From Azolla caroliniana (taxonomy: Eukaryota; Polypodiophyta), in contig JBHGNT010000001.1 of assembly GCA_043228905.1 (NCBI GenBank), positions 2,046,001 to 2,110,000 on the forward strand: DNA of 64,000 nt. Direction: 5' to 3'. The notes under the pieces are model-generated. The model was not told the origin of the DNA. It made no database searches and was given only the letters and a program-made list of their open reading frames with translations. Shown one piece after another: positions 30,366-42,947 of the stretch. How positions within the stretch are numbered: position 1 is the stretch's first letter; each line of letters opens with the position of its first letter. The position numbers and the translations under genes are program-made.

Positions 30366-31209
30366 TCAAGCTTTTAACGCTTCTCGTCGAGGATGTGCAC
30401 GTACGCTATCGTGCCGAATATCCGGATGTGTGATAAGTCCGGCCTCTTTCCGAAGTATTTTTCGTGCGGAGTGGCCTCGTGCACGCCGGATGTTGTGCAC
30501 CGATTCATTAGGTAGACGATCGTATTTGCAGCTTCGGCCCAATAAGACTTGGGCATATGCTTCTCGTTCATCATGGCCCGCGCTACTTCGAGGATGTGCT
30601 GATTTTTGCGCTCGGCTACTCCGTTTTGTTGCGGAGTGTGTCGGCAAGTGACTTCTCGCCGAATTCCTTCTTTTCGGAGATATGCCGTGAAATCGTCTGA
30701 GAAGTACTCCTTGCCGCCATCCGATCGAAGGCATCATTCTTGTATTTTTGGAAGTGTCCGAACACTTCGCTCTTTTGCCGCATCGAGTAGATCCAAGTGT
30801 GCCTGGAGAAATCGTCGATGAAGAGCACGTAATATCGACATCCGCCGAATGTAGCCGTCTATGCCGGTCCCCATACGTCGGAATAGACTATGTCGAGTAG
30901 ACCTTTGCTCACGTTCCGCTCTTTCGGAAATGGGTGTCAGTGTTGCTTGCTGAATTGGCACGCTTCCCATACACCTTCAATCTCCTTCTCTTTGAATGTC
31001 GGGAGTCCTATGACGACTCCTTTGGATTTCATTTCTTTGAGTTTGTTGAGATTGATGTGGCCGATTCGCTTGTGCCATAGCTCTATGTCGAAGTCGGCTT
31101 TCGTGCTTTTTGCGAACATGGCGGATTTCATCTCGTGTGAATCGAGAATGAACATCCGGCCCTCTCTTCTTCCGTGCACGATGATCGGCCCTCTTTTTCG
31201 ATGAAGCAC
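30366..31209 (-). pseudogene. Outer copia: pre-integrase and integrase remnant
   Basis: On the minus strand, ELWHKRIGHINLNKLKEM (pre-integrase zinc region, about 31,090) leads to WEACQFSKQH, then in a broken frame to LFIDDFSRHTWIYSMRQKSEVFGHFQ (about 30,820-30,750) and to MMNEKHMPKSYWAEAANT and RIFGTIAYVHI (30,574-30,400). Stops and frame changes between these blocks destroy the integrase. Confidence 0.85.
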
Positions 31210-32457
31210 CCTTCTTGGTCGAATCGTATTTGCATCCCTTGCTCAACCATTTGGCCGACCGAGACGAAATTCTTCGTGATGGTGGGAACATGCAAGACAT
31301 TTTTAATGCATGTTTGCGTACCTCTTTTGCCAAACAGAACATTGCTGATGTGCCGAATCGGGTGCGTAGTGTCATCTCCGGTTTCAACATAACTGGGTCG
31401 CTCCGGCTCTCGAAGTTCAAGAAACCATTCTTTATGAGATGTCATATGGTTTGAGGCTCCGGAGTCAACAAACCATACATCCTCCGGATTGAGGGCACTA
31501 GTTGAGGTAGAGGCCGACATAGAGATTGCTCTATGTTTCAGCATGAACATTCCGCCATGGTCGGAGTTGTGTGCGTACATTCCGCCACGATCTTCGTAGT
31601 CGGAGTTGTGCCCGTACATTTCACTATACTCTTCGTAGTCGGAATAGTGCGCGTAATTCGTGAGTTGTCGACTTGTGGAAGCCGAATCACGCATCTTCTT
31701 TCGGCACTCTTCTTCGTGGTGGCCGAGCTTTCTGCAATATCCGCATTCGATTGCGTTTTCATGGCTCGGTCCGGAGTGGAAGCTCCCCCTTCTTGCGAAG
31801 GTTCCTCGTTGGCTTTCGTTTTGCGGCCGAAATTGGGAGTTGTTGTCGTAGGTCGGATCTGGTCCGCCTTGTCCTTGGCCGAATCGGCCTCTCACTCGTC
31901 CGCGTCCTCTTCCTCCGTTCGAGTGCGTGTAGAGCATGTGGCCTTCCGACTCATTGCTCCTTGTACACACGTGGTTTTCTTCGACCAATAGCATTGATTG
32001 GAGCTCGAAGAAGGAGGGAGATTTCTCCCTTGCTAGAACGGTGGTTCGCATCGTGCCGAACTGTGGTGCGAGGCCGCGGAGGCATATTTGCACCATCTCA
32101 TCATCATCGATACTTACGCTTATCGAGCCGAGCGAGTTGAAGCCTTCTTGCGGTTGTGTTCATTGCAAAAATCTTTCATAGATTTTCCCATGCCTCCTTC
32201 AATGTCTTGGCTTCGCGAATGTAGCCGAGCATGTGATTGTGAACACATGTCACCAAGCAATACATCACGCGGCTTGCGGCTTGCTCCCATGTCGCGTATC
32301 CGAGAGCCGCTTCGGCGGGTCGGTCTTCGTGCTCTCCTTTGATGTAGCTCCAATAGCCTTGTCCGACAAGGTATTGGTGCATCTTGTACTCCCAAGATGC
32401 GAAGTTGTTTCGATCCAACTTCTCGGTAGGGAGAGCACTCCCCATTTGAGTATTCAT
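31128..32457 (-). pseudogene. Outer copia: Gag and protease remnant
   Basis: The start region (MNTQMGSALPTEKLDRNN, 32,457) is a copia Gag, but a stop follows AWENL (about 32,178) and bases are missing before the frame resumes at about 32,096 (QICLRGLAPQFG). A Gly/Arg-rich stretch, zinc knuckle CGYCRKLGHHEEEC and protease box WFVDSGASNHMTSH (about 31,450) are recognisable. A further frameshift at about 31,200 separates this part from the pre-integrase. The acidic GMYAHNSDHGG-type repeats after the knuckle come from a short DNA repeat at about 31,540-31,660. Confidence 0.85.
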
Positions 32458-32595
32458 TATGTCAATTCTTCTTCTTCTTCTTCTCTCTTCTTCTTCAAGC
32501 TATGTAGCGAAGCTACGACAACGATGAGCCGGTTCTTCTTGAACATCGGCGTAAAACTCAACACACGTGGATGGGCTAGATGGAGCTACCAAACT

Positions 32596-32607
32596 GCTCT
32601 GATACCA
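32596..32607 (-). promoter_or_regulatory. Primer-binding site of outer copia (initiator tRNA-Met)
   Basis: GCTCTGATACCA on the plus strand directly borders the 5' LTR; read on the minus strand it is the standard TGGTATCAGAGC site. It fixes the orientation of the outer element. Confidence 0.92.
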
Positions 32608-33032
32608 TGTAAAGAATCGTGTATGATTTTTGTGTAGTGGAATAGGTGTGAACTCTGTGTGTGTGTGTGTGTGTGTGTGTATGAGAGAGAGAGAGAGTGT
32701 GTGTGTGTGTGTGAGAGAGAGAGAGACAAGGAGTAAGACACAGAGTATACGCAAGGTAAGTATATTAACAAAGGAGAAAGACTCAACATTTTACAAGGTG
32801 GGAGGAGGGTGCTTTATATAGTCACCCTCTCTCTTCATTAACTACTAGACTCATGTGGATCATGGGGAATGTGAAAGCTCATAAGTTATGTGTCATAGAA
32901 TATGATTCTATGACTCATACTAAATGCTAGAATACAAAGTGGTGACATAATGGTGACTCTTGACCGTTGGATTGTCTATTCACTCTCAAGGTGAGTTCAC
33001 ACACTAGACCAAGTTGAGCTTGATTCTCAACA
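32608..33032 (-). repeat. 5' LTR of outer copia element
   Basis: This 425-bp LTR is followed by target duplication CTTAG. It has a TATA-like box on the minus strand at 32,813-32,820. It differs from the 3' LTR only in dinucleotide repeat number as far as I can see. Confidence 0.93.
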
Positions 33033-33037
33033 CTTAG

Positions 33038-34560
33038 ACATAATTGATTCCTTAACTCTCTTAAAATGTTTCACTCCTCAAGTTGAAACCAACAAGAATA
33101 GGTGATTAGTCAATGCCAATTGTTGGTTAATGCATCTATGCTTAAGAATTTTATGTGTGTCCTTTCCTGACTTTTATGGTCGTTAATACCTCTCTATAGT
33201 TCACCAATCCTTCAACTTCTAACTTTGTTCCATGCCTTTATGATGAAGTTACAATGTGATTTATATTCCTTTCCTTCAATGAGCCATTGGTTTCCATTAT
33301 GTTGGTTAGTTCTTTGTACCAACTAATGTGCTAGCTTGGGATTGGATCCATGGATGATCAATGGAAGGGGGTTTTCTCACCTTGGGCCTCTTGTACTTTC
33401 ACATTCATGATCCACATCCCACATGGCTCGAGCTATACTTGCTTTATTATTTAGCTTCCATTCTTCTTTGTGGTTGATCAGTGGTTGTATTGCTTGCTTT
33501 GTTCGAGTAGGTGCTTTGTTTTATGTAAATGCCAAATCTTTTCTCCAACTTAATCACTTGTTTTATTGCTTCTAGACAATTGGGGTTCTCCCTTATTCAC
33601 TTGTTTATTTCTAGATGTCTCGACGATTGGGGATCATTGGGTACCTTATTTGCTTCATTTAATAATGGCATTTGGCACTTTCCATCACTTGAACCTCGAA
33701 CATATCAACATTCTTATCTACCTTCCACCCATTATAGCTTTTCCATGTTTGGTCTTGCGTCCATTCAAAATACTTTGGGTGTGGCATACTTGGTCCCAAG
33801 CCCTTTATATATCTACAAAGATTGACCCCAATATCTTTAATCTTGAGCTTGGATATCTCAACATTCTTCATGTGCATGGCTTTCTATTGATTGACCAACA
33901 TTTTTGCATCTTCACAAAGCGTGTAAATACCAATTTTCTTCAACGAGCGAGATAAGCGTTTTTACTTTTGCCTTCCATTCCTTTACTTGATGTAACCCTT
34001 AATTCAATTTTTATTCTTCTCTCTTAAACCTTATAGTTCCTTTTCTCCATTTATCAAACCTTTCAATTCATATTTCTTTCCTTAAAACCCTTATTTTATT
34101 TTATTTTATTATTTGTTTCGAAACAAAATAAAAACCACTAACACTTTTTACACCTCACTAGTCGTCTATGCTATTGACACTGTGGCGAGCTCCACATGGG
34201 TTGGGAACTTTATGCATTCCAAATCAAGGCCATGTGGTCAATGCCCACACAATTACAATTCATACAGAGTTCTCACCTTGGACCTTGGTTGGTGTCAAGG
34301 GGTGTCTCCTCCTTTGACTTTCCAAACTAATATCCCCAAGGAGTGACATATGTTTGCAATCATTAGTTTGTGCCATGAGAGAGATGGGCTCCGCATGCCC
34401 TCCATGACCATTTCACACGTACTATTATAATTATTATTAATAGCCAATATTATTCTCCGTCTATACTGTCCATCGAAGGTTTGGGACGGTTTGGGTGGAG
34501 GTGAGGTTCCATCTATGGGATCCATTGATGACCAATAGTTGCATGTAAGCTTCATGTTGC
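33038..34560. other. Intergenic, no gene recognised
   Basis: Two overlapping plus-strand ORFs of 98 and 129 codons (33,529-33,955) have hydrophobic, Phe/Leu-rich translations with no family motif. They overlap in different frames, so they are not convincing. A TTTTA-rich tract lies at 34,093-34,112. Confidence 0.45.
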
Positions 34561-34576
34561 AAGGTCTGGGTCGCGG

Positions 34577-34765
34577 TCATGGACATGGTCAAGGTTATGG
34601 ACATGGTGGACATGGATGGGCATGGTCAAGGGCCAAGGTTATGAACATGGATGGGCATGGTCAAGGGCCAAGGTTATGGTCATAGATGGGCATGGTCAAA
34701 GACCAAGGTTATGGACATGGATGGGCATGGTCAAGTACCAAGGTTATGGCCAAGGTCAAGGCCAT
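34577..34765. repeat. 35-bp minisatellite upstream of the aspartic protease gene
   Basis: Four units of exactly 35 bp, each beginning GATGGGCATGGTCAA, start at 34,615, 34,650, 34,685 and 34,720, with degenerate half-units on both sides. Units differ by one to three bases. The array ends about 230 bp before the gene's start codon, so it may lie in the promoter. An AGAGC-type short repeat follows at about 34,863-34,912. Confidence 0.85.
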
Positions 34766-34997
34766 AATGAAGACCAGGACAAACCCCACTTTGTGACTAT
34801 TTCTTTGCTTCAAAATTCAATCAACATTTAACCAGAAATCTCTCTCTCTCCTTTTTAAGAAAAGAGAAGAGAAGAGCAGAACAGAACAGAGCAGAGCAGA
34901 GCAGAGAAGGGGAGAGCCAGATTTTTCTCTGACTTCTTCTGATTTTGTTTTAAGACATATAGCGCTTTCTGAAGCTAACCCAATTTCCGTCTCTGCG

Positions 34998-37900
34998 ATG
35001 TTCCTCCATCGCCATAGCCGCCGAGCTCGCAATCCTCCTCCTCCTCCTCCTCACACACACTTTCTCCTCCTCCTCCTTTTTCTCCTCCTTTTCTTCTTTC
35101 CCCTCATCATCAGCAGCCATGGACCTCTGTTCCCTCTTCTTCCTCACAGATCTTCCTCATCGCTCGTCAGAAGGAATAGAAGGACATCTCTGATTTCTTT
35201 GGATCGTCTCTCTCAGGCCGTCTCTCGAGATCGAGCTCGTCATAGCCGGATGCTCTCTTCTTCTTCTTCTTCTTCTTCTTCTGTTGCTGCTGATGAGTAT
35301 CCACATTCTTTTCCATTGGGAGGAACTGCAGACCCCAACATAGCTGGGTATACATGCTTAAAAAATATCGGGCTTAAATTAGGGATTGTTTCGCAAAGTT
35401 AGGGCTTCTAACGCAGAATAGGGTAAATGTGGGTTTTCTAACGCAATAGAAGCGGAAATTAGGGGGTTAACGCAATAATAGGGTAAATCAATGTTTCTTT
35501 CACAACTGCAAGATGAGGGGAAATTTTAGGTTAAATTAATTTTTCTCTCGCAAGGTTAGTGTAAATTAGAGTTTCTCTGGTAAATTACGAGTTCTGTCGA
35601 ACATTAGAATATTTGAAAATTAAGGCTCCTAGTATTTTCCTTGGGTGAAATTATGGTTCTTCATGCAGGCTTGTGATGATCTTTGTATGCGAGTCTTTGT
35701 CCTATCTCTTGATGATCGTCTTGTCTTATCTTTTGGATCAAATGAGGGTCAATGGTTTTACGTAAACTAGCTTTTTTCCCACAAATTTGAATCAAATTAG
35801 GGTTTCTCTCACAATTATGAGCTAGGGTACCATTCACAAATTAGGGTTTCTGTCCTGCTCCCTCTCAATGAAGAGAATTTCTCTTAGATATTCTGGTGTA
35901 GGGAAGCCGGCTCTACATGAGGGTTCCTCTTTCAATTATGGATCAAACTAGCATTCCTCTCAGAAGTGAATCCAATTAGGGTTTCTCTTTATTGAGATGT
36001 TTGTTGATATTTGCCTGTGGATATGTGTCTTATCTCGGCCTTTTGTTTTCTTTCTTTTATTTTTGTTCTTTTTGCAGATTATATTTCACTGAGATCGAAC
36101 TTGGCACACCTCCAACCAAGTACTATGTGCAGGTTGACACAGGAAGTGATATTTTGTGGGTGAACTGTGCAACTTGCAAGACATGTCCAACTTCTACTCA
36201 GCTCGGGGTGATTATCTCTTAACTTCAGTTTGTTTCAGTTTAGAGATTGTTGATAAAACTTTATTTTCTCTAGAGATGGTTATTTAGGGCTGTTTTTTAA
36301 TTTGAGATGGTTGAAATTTTGGTAATAGATAGATGTTTAGGGCCTTTGAAGTTAAAGATGATTTGTGGCTATATCACAATTCAGATTCTGACTTCAGCAG
36401 ATTAACTTACATATATAGGACATAAAAGTCACATAATCTAATCTTTTGTCAGCTCTCCTCTGGATTCAGGTATTTGTGTTATTTGAGTTGACATTAATTC
36501 ATAGCATAATATGGAACTATCTCCCATTTGAGGCCACATGAAGTTGTATGATTATATAAAAATACTAGCTATTTGAGCTTGCATGAGATCATAACTACTA
36601 TTATCCATTTTGAGTCCACATGAAGTTGTAACAACTATCATCCATTTTGAGCCCATGTGAAGGAACTATTTGAACCCATTCTAGTCATATCTCATTCATG
36701 GAGTGACGACCCATATTCACTTCGCCAAAGTATTTTTCCTAGGTGCATCTCGCTCTTTATGATCCCAAATCATCGGTGACAAGCCGGAGTGTAATGTGTG
36801 GAGATTCTTATTGTAATGATCCTCCACAAGGGTGTGTAACAGAGGAGGTGTGCATTTATCAACTGGGCTACGGAGATGGAAGCTCGTCTCAAGGTTACTT
36901 TGTTAGAGATGCTTTGCAACTAAATATGGTGGCTGGAAACACATCTGGGGTTACAAATGCAACTATAGCTTTTGGGTTCGTGAAAGCCATGCTTATTTGG
37001 TTATAAAAAGCCACAATGATGTAATATTTAAGAAATTGAACTAAGAAGGACAGTTGTTTCTCTTGTGTTTTTAGCTGTGGGACAAGCCAAGGTGGTGAAC
37101 TTCAGAACTCAGATCAAGCATTGGATGGCATCATGGGTTTTGGTCAATCAAATCTATCAATCATTTCTCAGCTCAGGAATGAAAACATTTCCCCTGCGGT
37201 GTTTGCTCATTGCCTTGAGGGGGAGGGTGATGGTGGTGGCATTTTGGTGATAGGAAATGTACAAGCACCTGGGCTTGTATATACGCCAATAATCCCAAAT
37301 CAGTAAGTAGCGTTAAGAAATGTCCTCTATTCATATCAGTAAGTACTGGTTGAAGTACAAATTTAGGCACTTGTTTTGAGCTCAACTCAATCTGACTGAC
37401 ATAGTATTTTGAAGTTATCATCTTTCCCGAATCAATTAATTAGGATAGTTTGAGTGCAACTAAAGTGTGATGACAATTCTAGTGCCTCCTTGGATACTGA
37501 TGTTTGTTGTTGATAAGGGATACAAATATGTATGTATTCACTGTACAGGCCTCATTACAATGTTAATCTGAAAAGCATCAATGTAAATGGTGTGTCAACC
37601 TTGGTGAACTCAGAAGTATCAAGTGATGGAAGCACTGGCACCATCATAGACAGTGGCACAACCCTTGCTTATTTTTCAGAGGACGTTTATGACCATGTGC
37701 AAAAGGCAGTAAGTGATATGATTTGTTTAGTGGTTATAAGTGCTTCAATTTTCTTTCAGAAAGTAAAAGTCAATATTTTGATAAATAACCCTGTGTTTTT
37801 ATTATTATTGAAGATTCTTAATGCCATACAAGTTCAAGTGACCACTTTTCAGTGGGAGGAAATGACATGTGTAGCTCTCAGTGGCAGGTAACATATTTTT

Positions 37901-39449
37901 TTCGATGTGATTTATCTTTTTTGATTGGATGTGATTTGTTTTCTGAACGTATGTTGCTTTTGATGTGTTTTATTCTTTGCCATGAGTGTGTATGGATAGT
38001 GTTCTATCCATACAAACTTTGTACAGTATGTTGCTTTTTTATGTGATTTTTTCTTTGCTATGAGTTTATATGGATAGTATTTTAAATCTTGTACAGTATG
38101 ATATTTGTTTTCAAATTTTAGCTCAATTTGGCTCTGCATGAAGAGTTCCCTTTTCTGGATTTGAAAATTGCTATTAATAATTCGGTTTTATTGTTTATTT
38201 TAGCAGATTAAATTTTGTTGGCTAATATTACAGATAATGCTTGTGTTTTTTACAACAGTGTCGATAATGTATTTCCGTCGGTGACTCTTGTGTTTGATGG
38301 CAAAGGTGCTACGTTGACTCTTAAGCCACATGAATACATGATACAAGTTGAAGGGGAACAGGTAACATCTTCTAACTAAAAACTAATATCACTAAATTTT
38401 GCTGTTTCTATCATTTTCACTATATAATCTACTATTCACCAAAGCTACATATAAGGATTGGGAATCGTGGAAGGAAAGGAAATTTCCATCCTTGTGTTTT
38501 TTACTCCATAAAATTTGAAAATGCAAAGGTTCTATCATATTCTCTATTTCCATAGCACCATAATTCCATAGATTGAGAATGTTGAAAGCCAGTTGTGTCA
38601 AGGTGCATATTAGCTTGGGTCTATAAACTTGCGGGTTAATAGACGAACACAATTTCTAAAGTTTCTCCATACGCATTAAATATGGGGAAACCATAGAAGG
38701 TTCTAAATATAAGTGTCCGATAATTCCACACATCATTATCTAATTATACATTATTTTTACACGTCAATTTTTTCACAAGAACAGTCTTTCTTGTTCATCA
38801 TTTTATATATGCGTTGTTCTTCTATTTTAGGTAACTGGTTGGTGTATTGGCTTCCAATCTCCTGGGACAAATAATTTGAATTTAAACATCCTAGGAGGTG
38901 AGAAACATCAACTCCAACCACAAGTCTTTTCTTTTTTTCATGTGATGATTTATCAACCACTTGGCCAAATTGTTTGTATTTTACTTTTGTTGATTGATTA
39001 ATAATGTTCTAATTTTCTCTTGGTAGATCTTGTTCTCAAGGATCGACTTGTTGTGTATGATCTTGAACAACCTCAACCTCGCATCGGTTGGGTTGATTAT
39101 GACTGTAAGTTGTAGAGTTTGTTATGAATGCCTATTTTTCACAAATTCAGTTAAGCTCCATTTCCATGTTTTGGTTTGAATTGAAAAAGCTTATTTTTTG
39201 GATGAATATTCTGTTGAATCTAATATTTTTTGTATTTAGTTTGGATACTCTACTAAATCTCGATTTTTTTAATGACAACTTATAGGCACTACAAATATTA
39301 CAGTTTTGTCATCAACGGGTCAAGTAGGACATGTCTCAGCGTCTTCCATTCCCATTGCAAGCATTGGAAATAATGCTCATAGAAGAAACTATGGATTTTT
39401 TCAGACTACGTTTGGGGCTTTGCTGTTCATATTATTAGTCTGGCACTAG
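34998..39449 (+). CDS. GPI-anchored aspartic protease, A1 family (A36/A39-like)
   Basis: Ten exons: 34,998-35,347; 36,078-36,207; 36,743-36,975; 37,075-37,302; 37,549-37,708; 37,814-37,887; 38,259-38,361; 38,831-38,897; 39,027-39,104; 39,286-39,449. All joins fit GT-AG and give 528 residues. An N-terminal hydrophobic signal (about residues 23-42) and a Ser run precede the protease. Catalytic Asp 137 lies in VQVDTGSDILWVNC and Asp 348 in TIIDSGTTLAYF. The body shows YGDGSSSQGYFV (flap region), DGIMGFGQSNLSIISQL and VYDLEQPQPRIGWVDYDC. The tail ends FGALLFILLVWH, a hydrophobic segment fitting a GPI signal. Arabidopsis relatives A36 and A39 act at the cell surface in pollen and ovule development; the role here is inferred. 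Exon boundaries are read by eye. Confidence 0.88.
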
Positions 39450-42400
39450 GTGCTTATGGTATTATATTAATTTCGATTTAGAAATGAAGAAAAATGTAGT
39501 GGCATTATGTAACTTTGTACAGCTTTACATGGGATGACCCCTCTCTCATTGAAGAGCTTTGGGTATTGATGATTCATTTGTATAGCGCGGCAAGATTTTT
39601 TGCTGCCAATCCCTCTCTCCTAGGTTTAGTGTCAAATGAACAGCAAAGAAAGAATCAATTCATTGGGTACACATGCCTCAGATGTGTGAGGATATAATTT
39701 TCTTACAGTCCTTGAGAGTATATATCCTGCTTACATGAAAATGAAATATACTTTTAAGTTTTAGTAATTCGAACTTCAAGAGTAATGTGTGTTTCATGAA
39801 TTGTTTTCACTAGAGTTGGGAGTATCACACTCCAATCCAGTGCTAAATATTTGAGCTCTGCTTTTATCCAAATCTTTTAACCATGGCCCACACTTGTCTC
39901 TCAACCACAATCTGGAGCTTTGATTGTATTGTTTTGTGGTACATTTCTTGAACATTAGAGGGTTATTAACTTCACACTCTACTGAATGATTCACTTTGGC
40001 CGTTTAGGTCACATTTGACTAAGGATGATTATAAATTAACTCCTCTGGTAATGATTTATCATCAAATTTTCATTATTGATGGCCTACAGCCTCTTGTATG
40101 CCTCAGCAGCAACTTCATTGAGAGGATCCTTTCTGTGAACCCATGCATGAAACAATAACAAGTTGATAAATTTCCACAATCTAGACTCTTATCAATGTCT
40201 TATTTTAAACCTTAGAATCCATGGATCTGATCATGAGTTTCGTAAATCTTTGAACTCTAGGTTTCTCCCCCTATCATATGAATGTGTGGAGATTTTGTCT
40301 TGTGTGAAATTTTTGGAGAGCTTAAAAACATCATGAGGTGTTACTAGCAACAACATTGTTCTCTAGTAAAAATTAACATGCCGAAAATTGAGGGGAAAAG
40401 TTCTAGGTGTTACATTGGTTATATCTTTATAATTGTGAAAGTGAAAATGAGTGAATAACGCTAAAATCCTATAATATTGTCATTTTGTAAGGGTGTATAT
40501 GGTGAAATAGCACTATCCATGAGCATAGCTTTAGTTGAGGAATTGCTTTTTTGAGAGAGAATGGTCCACAATACTTGAATCGTGGATGGTAGGTAGGAAG
40601 GACCTATTTGTGAGCTCATATACAAGTAGTCAAAATATTGAATAGAAGCATCAATATGCATGCAATCTCTTTAGTTGACAATGCATTGAACCTTTTTGTA
40701 ATATATGATTTCTGCTTGTCACAAAACGTCGTATGCGCATGCAATTGATTACCTTTCTAAAGGTCAAAGACGGTATCCAATTAATGTCCCCTATCAACAT
40801 ACATTGCGACAAAGAATGCATTTATTTGTCACAATCTTTTTTCCCATCTCCTTTCACTTGGCCGATAGCATGTCGTGATAATATGGGTCCATCTGAGATT
40901 ATATAACTTTAGTCAAGGCTTGTTAATCAATGTATTCCGGATTTGTGCAACACATTCAATAATAATAATAATAGCAAAGTTCACCATTGCATGTGGACAA
41001 GGTTTATATCTTCAAAAAGTCATGATAATGAAACACAAAAGGAAGTATATACCCTTGAAATCAAAATCTCATGTGCTTATCTCCATGTTTAAGCCCCACA
41101 TAAACCATAAACTATACTTTAAATGCCCTAGTAAAATGATTTTTTAAAACATCTCAAGAACATGTAATGGTGATGACACAAGGTACACAAATAAATGTCT
41201 CCCTTATAGGTAAAGGTAAATGGATAAGTTCTTAAATGATAAGCTAAGAAAGAACTTGAGAGTCTTGAATTGATCAAACACGAAGCACTATTGATGATGG
41301 TGCTTAGTTTTTAAGAGAACCACATTAATTTGGGACGAAGTACACATAAATGATTATTTAAGAAAACACTTTTCAACATACAATTTTGGAAGCATCCATT
41401 GTTACAACTTACAAGGGGAATATGGTTATGTTTCTTATAAATTCCTAGTGTAGTATAGCTATTAAAAGTGCAAGTTTGGTTTTGGCTCAAGCTAAGTTTG
41501 AATAAGCGTGTGACGCTTTTCTACTTTCCGTTATTATGATTTCTCATGTAGTGTTATCCATTACATGAAATGCCTTTGTTTGGATCTAGGCTAAAACTAA
41601 CAATATATGCACTAGGTTAAAATCGGAATGTGGAATGTTCATTACATTGTACAATAAAGGATAACTTGGTTTTCTCTTGTTCAGTACAAAATCAACAAGC
41701 ATTTGCCTTTTTATAGTGGTTAATTTTCACATAGGTTGAACTTCAATAAGTTAGTTTTCAAATAAGAGAAACTTGAATAGCTAATAGCTATATTCCTTTT
41801 TCATTTCTTTGCATCGTAATTAGCTAGGATTGCTAAAAATGACTTGATCCACAATATGGACAATAAGTCGCAAATTGTGGCAACCTACTAATCCCCATCA
41901 TGCTTCAACTATAATTGAGATTTAATCTCGAGCATTCGTAAGTGTTGGTTTGGTATGTCTACTATCATATTAGTGTGTTAAATTCATGCCCTATTATTTG
42001 AATAAATCTTATGTGACACAATGTTTAGAGGATTTATCTCAAAGAATCCCTTTATGTTTGTTATGTCTCCCATGACGCTAGTGGGAGTATAACCATATGC
42101 CTATTCTCTAAATATTTATGATACGAACATGTTGCAAACATTCTTTACGTTGGTTTAATGTCACTTTAAGATTTCCCATTATGGTCTGAATATTTGAGAG
42201 AGGGACGAGAAAATTGTTCTAGGTCAATTTGTATGGTTGTCTGAGCTAGACGAGAAAATTATGCAATCAAACCATACATTTCATGGTGACATTGACTCAA
42301 TTAGAGTATATGGTGTCATTTGAGCCCAAATATATGGTGTTCTGGATATTGTAGTAGCATCTAATAAAGTGGTGCATATATCAGATTTGAACTCAAGCTT

Positions 42401-42714
42401 GGCCTATTCCCAAGGGTATAACTGAAAAGAAAAAACATAAAGACAAAGGGTTTGATGATTATTCATGGGTTTTAGGTAATCTGAAAAATGGTGTCTTCCA
42501 CTCATGTGGCATGCCCCATGAGTAAGACTTGTAAAGTTAAGTGTAAGGAATATGGGACATTATGTACATAGTGTGTGAAAAAACTACTTCCCTACACATA
42601 TATAGCCAAGTTTTAAATACATTGAAGATGACGATAAAGGCACGGAAGATAACTAACTCTTCCACATAATTCTCAACTAAGATGAAATTCACACACTTTG
42701 GAACTTGACTAGAC

Positions 42715-42715
<1 letters not shown>
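39450..42715. other. Intergenic, AT-rich, no gene seen
   Basis: This contains the 3' UTR of the protease gene and about 3 kb of AT-rich DNA. ORFs are at most 90 codons and lack recognisable domains or coding-like composition. No mobile element ends or RNA gene could be identified. Confidence 0.5.

Positions 42716-42782
<67 letters not shown>
42716..42782. repeat. (TG)n microsatellite, about 33 units
   Basis: A perfect TG run of about 67 bp is followed by an alternating TA stretch (ACATATATATATGTATAT) that could double as a TATA region for the phytocyanin gene 150 bp downstream. The run is long and pure, so it should be length-variable. Confidence 0.95.
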
Positions 42783-42784
<2 letters not shown>

Positions 42785-42947
42785 ATATATATATGTATAT
42801 CATCTTCTTCCTCGTGACATGATTAGTAATGTGTGTTCTCATTCTCTAGTTGCACTCAATATATTCTCTCTTTATCTCTCTATGCATGTATGCATTCACT
42901 AGTAGAGTATTCCCACCAACAATCATATAATCCTCCATCACATCTTG

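Larger units (their letters stand above)
15458..33032 (-). mobile_element. Outer Ty1/copia LTR retrotransposon, host of the nest
   Basis: The element runs right to left. Its 5' LTR is 32,608-33,032 and its 3' LTR 15,458-15,884. Target duplication CTTAG is perfect (15,453-15,457; 33,033-33,037). The primer-binding site complementary to initiator tRNA-Met lies at 32,596-32,607 (GCTCTGATACCA on the plus strand), and the purine tract abuts the 3' LTR (AAGCTTGAGGGGGCG read on the minus strand at 15,885-15,899). Gag, protease, integrase and RT pieces follow in copia order but carry stops and frameshifts, and RNase H is truncated. A Ty3 element sits inside the RT region at 17,032-29,631. Despite the dead pol, the LTRs appear identical apart from AG/TG repeat number, so this copy was probably mobilised in trans not long ago. 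Confidence 0.93.

Noticed and set aside
33529-33955. Two overlapping ORFs right of the nest considered as a gene fragment
   Set aside because: Hydrophobic, AT-driven translations with no motif, competing in two frames.
42716-42782. Regularly repeated array considered as something other than a microsatellite
   Set aside because: It is a plain TG dinucleotide run; no CRISPR-like repeat-spacer pattern exists anywhere in the window, as expected for a plant.
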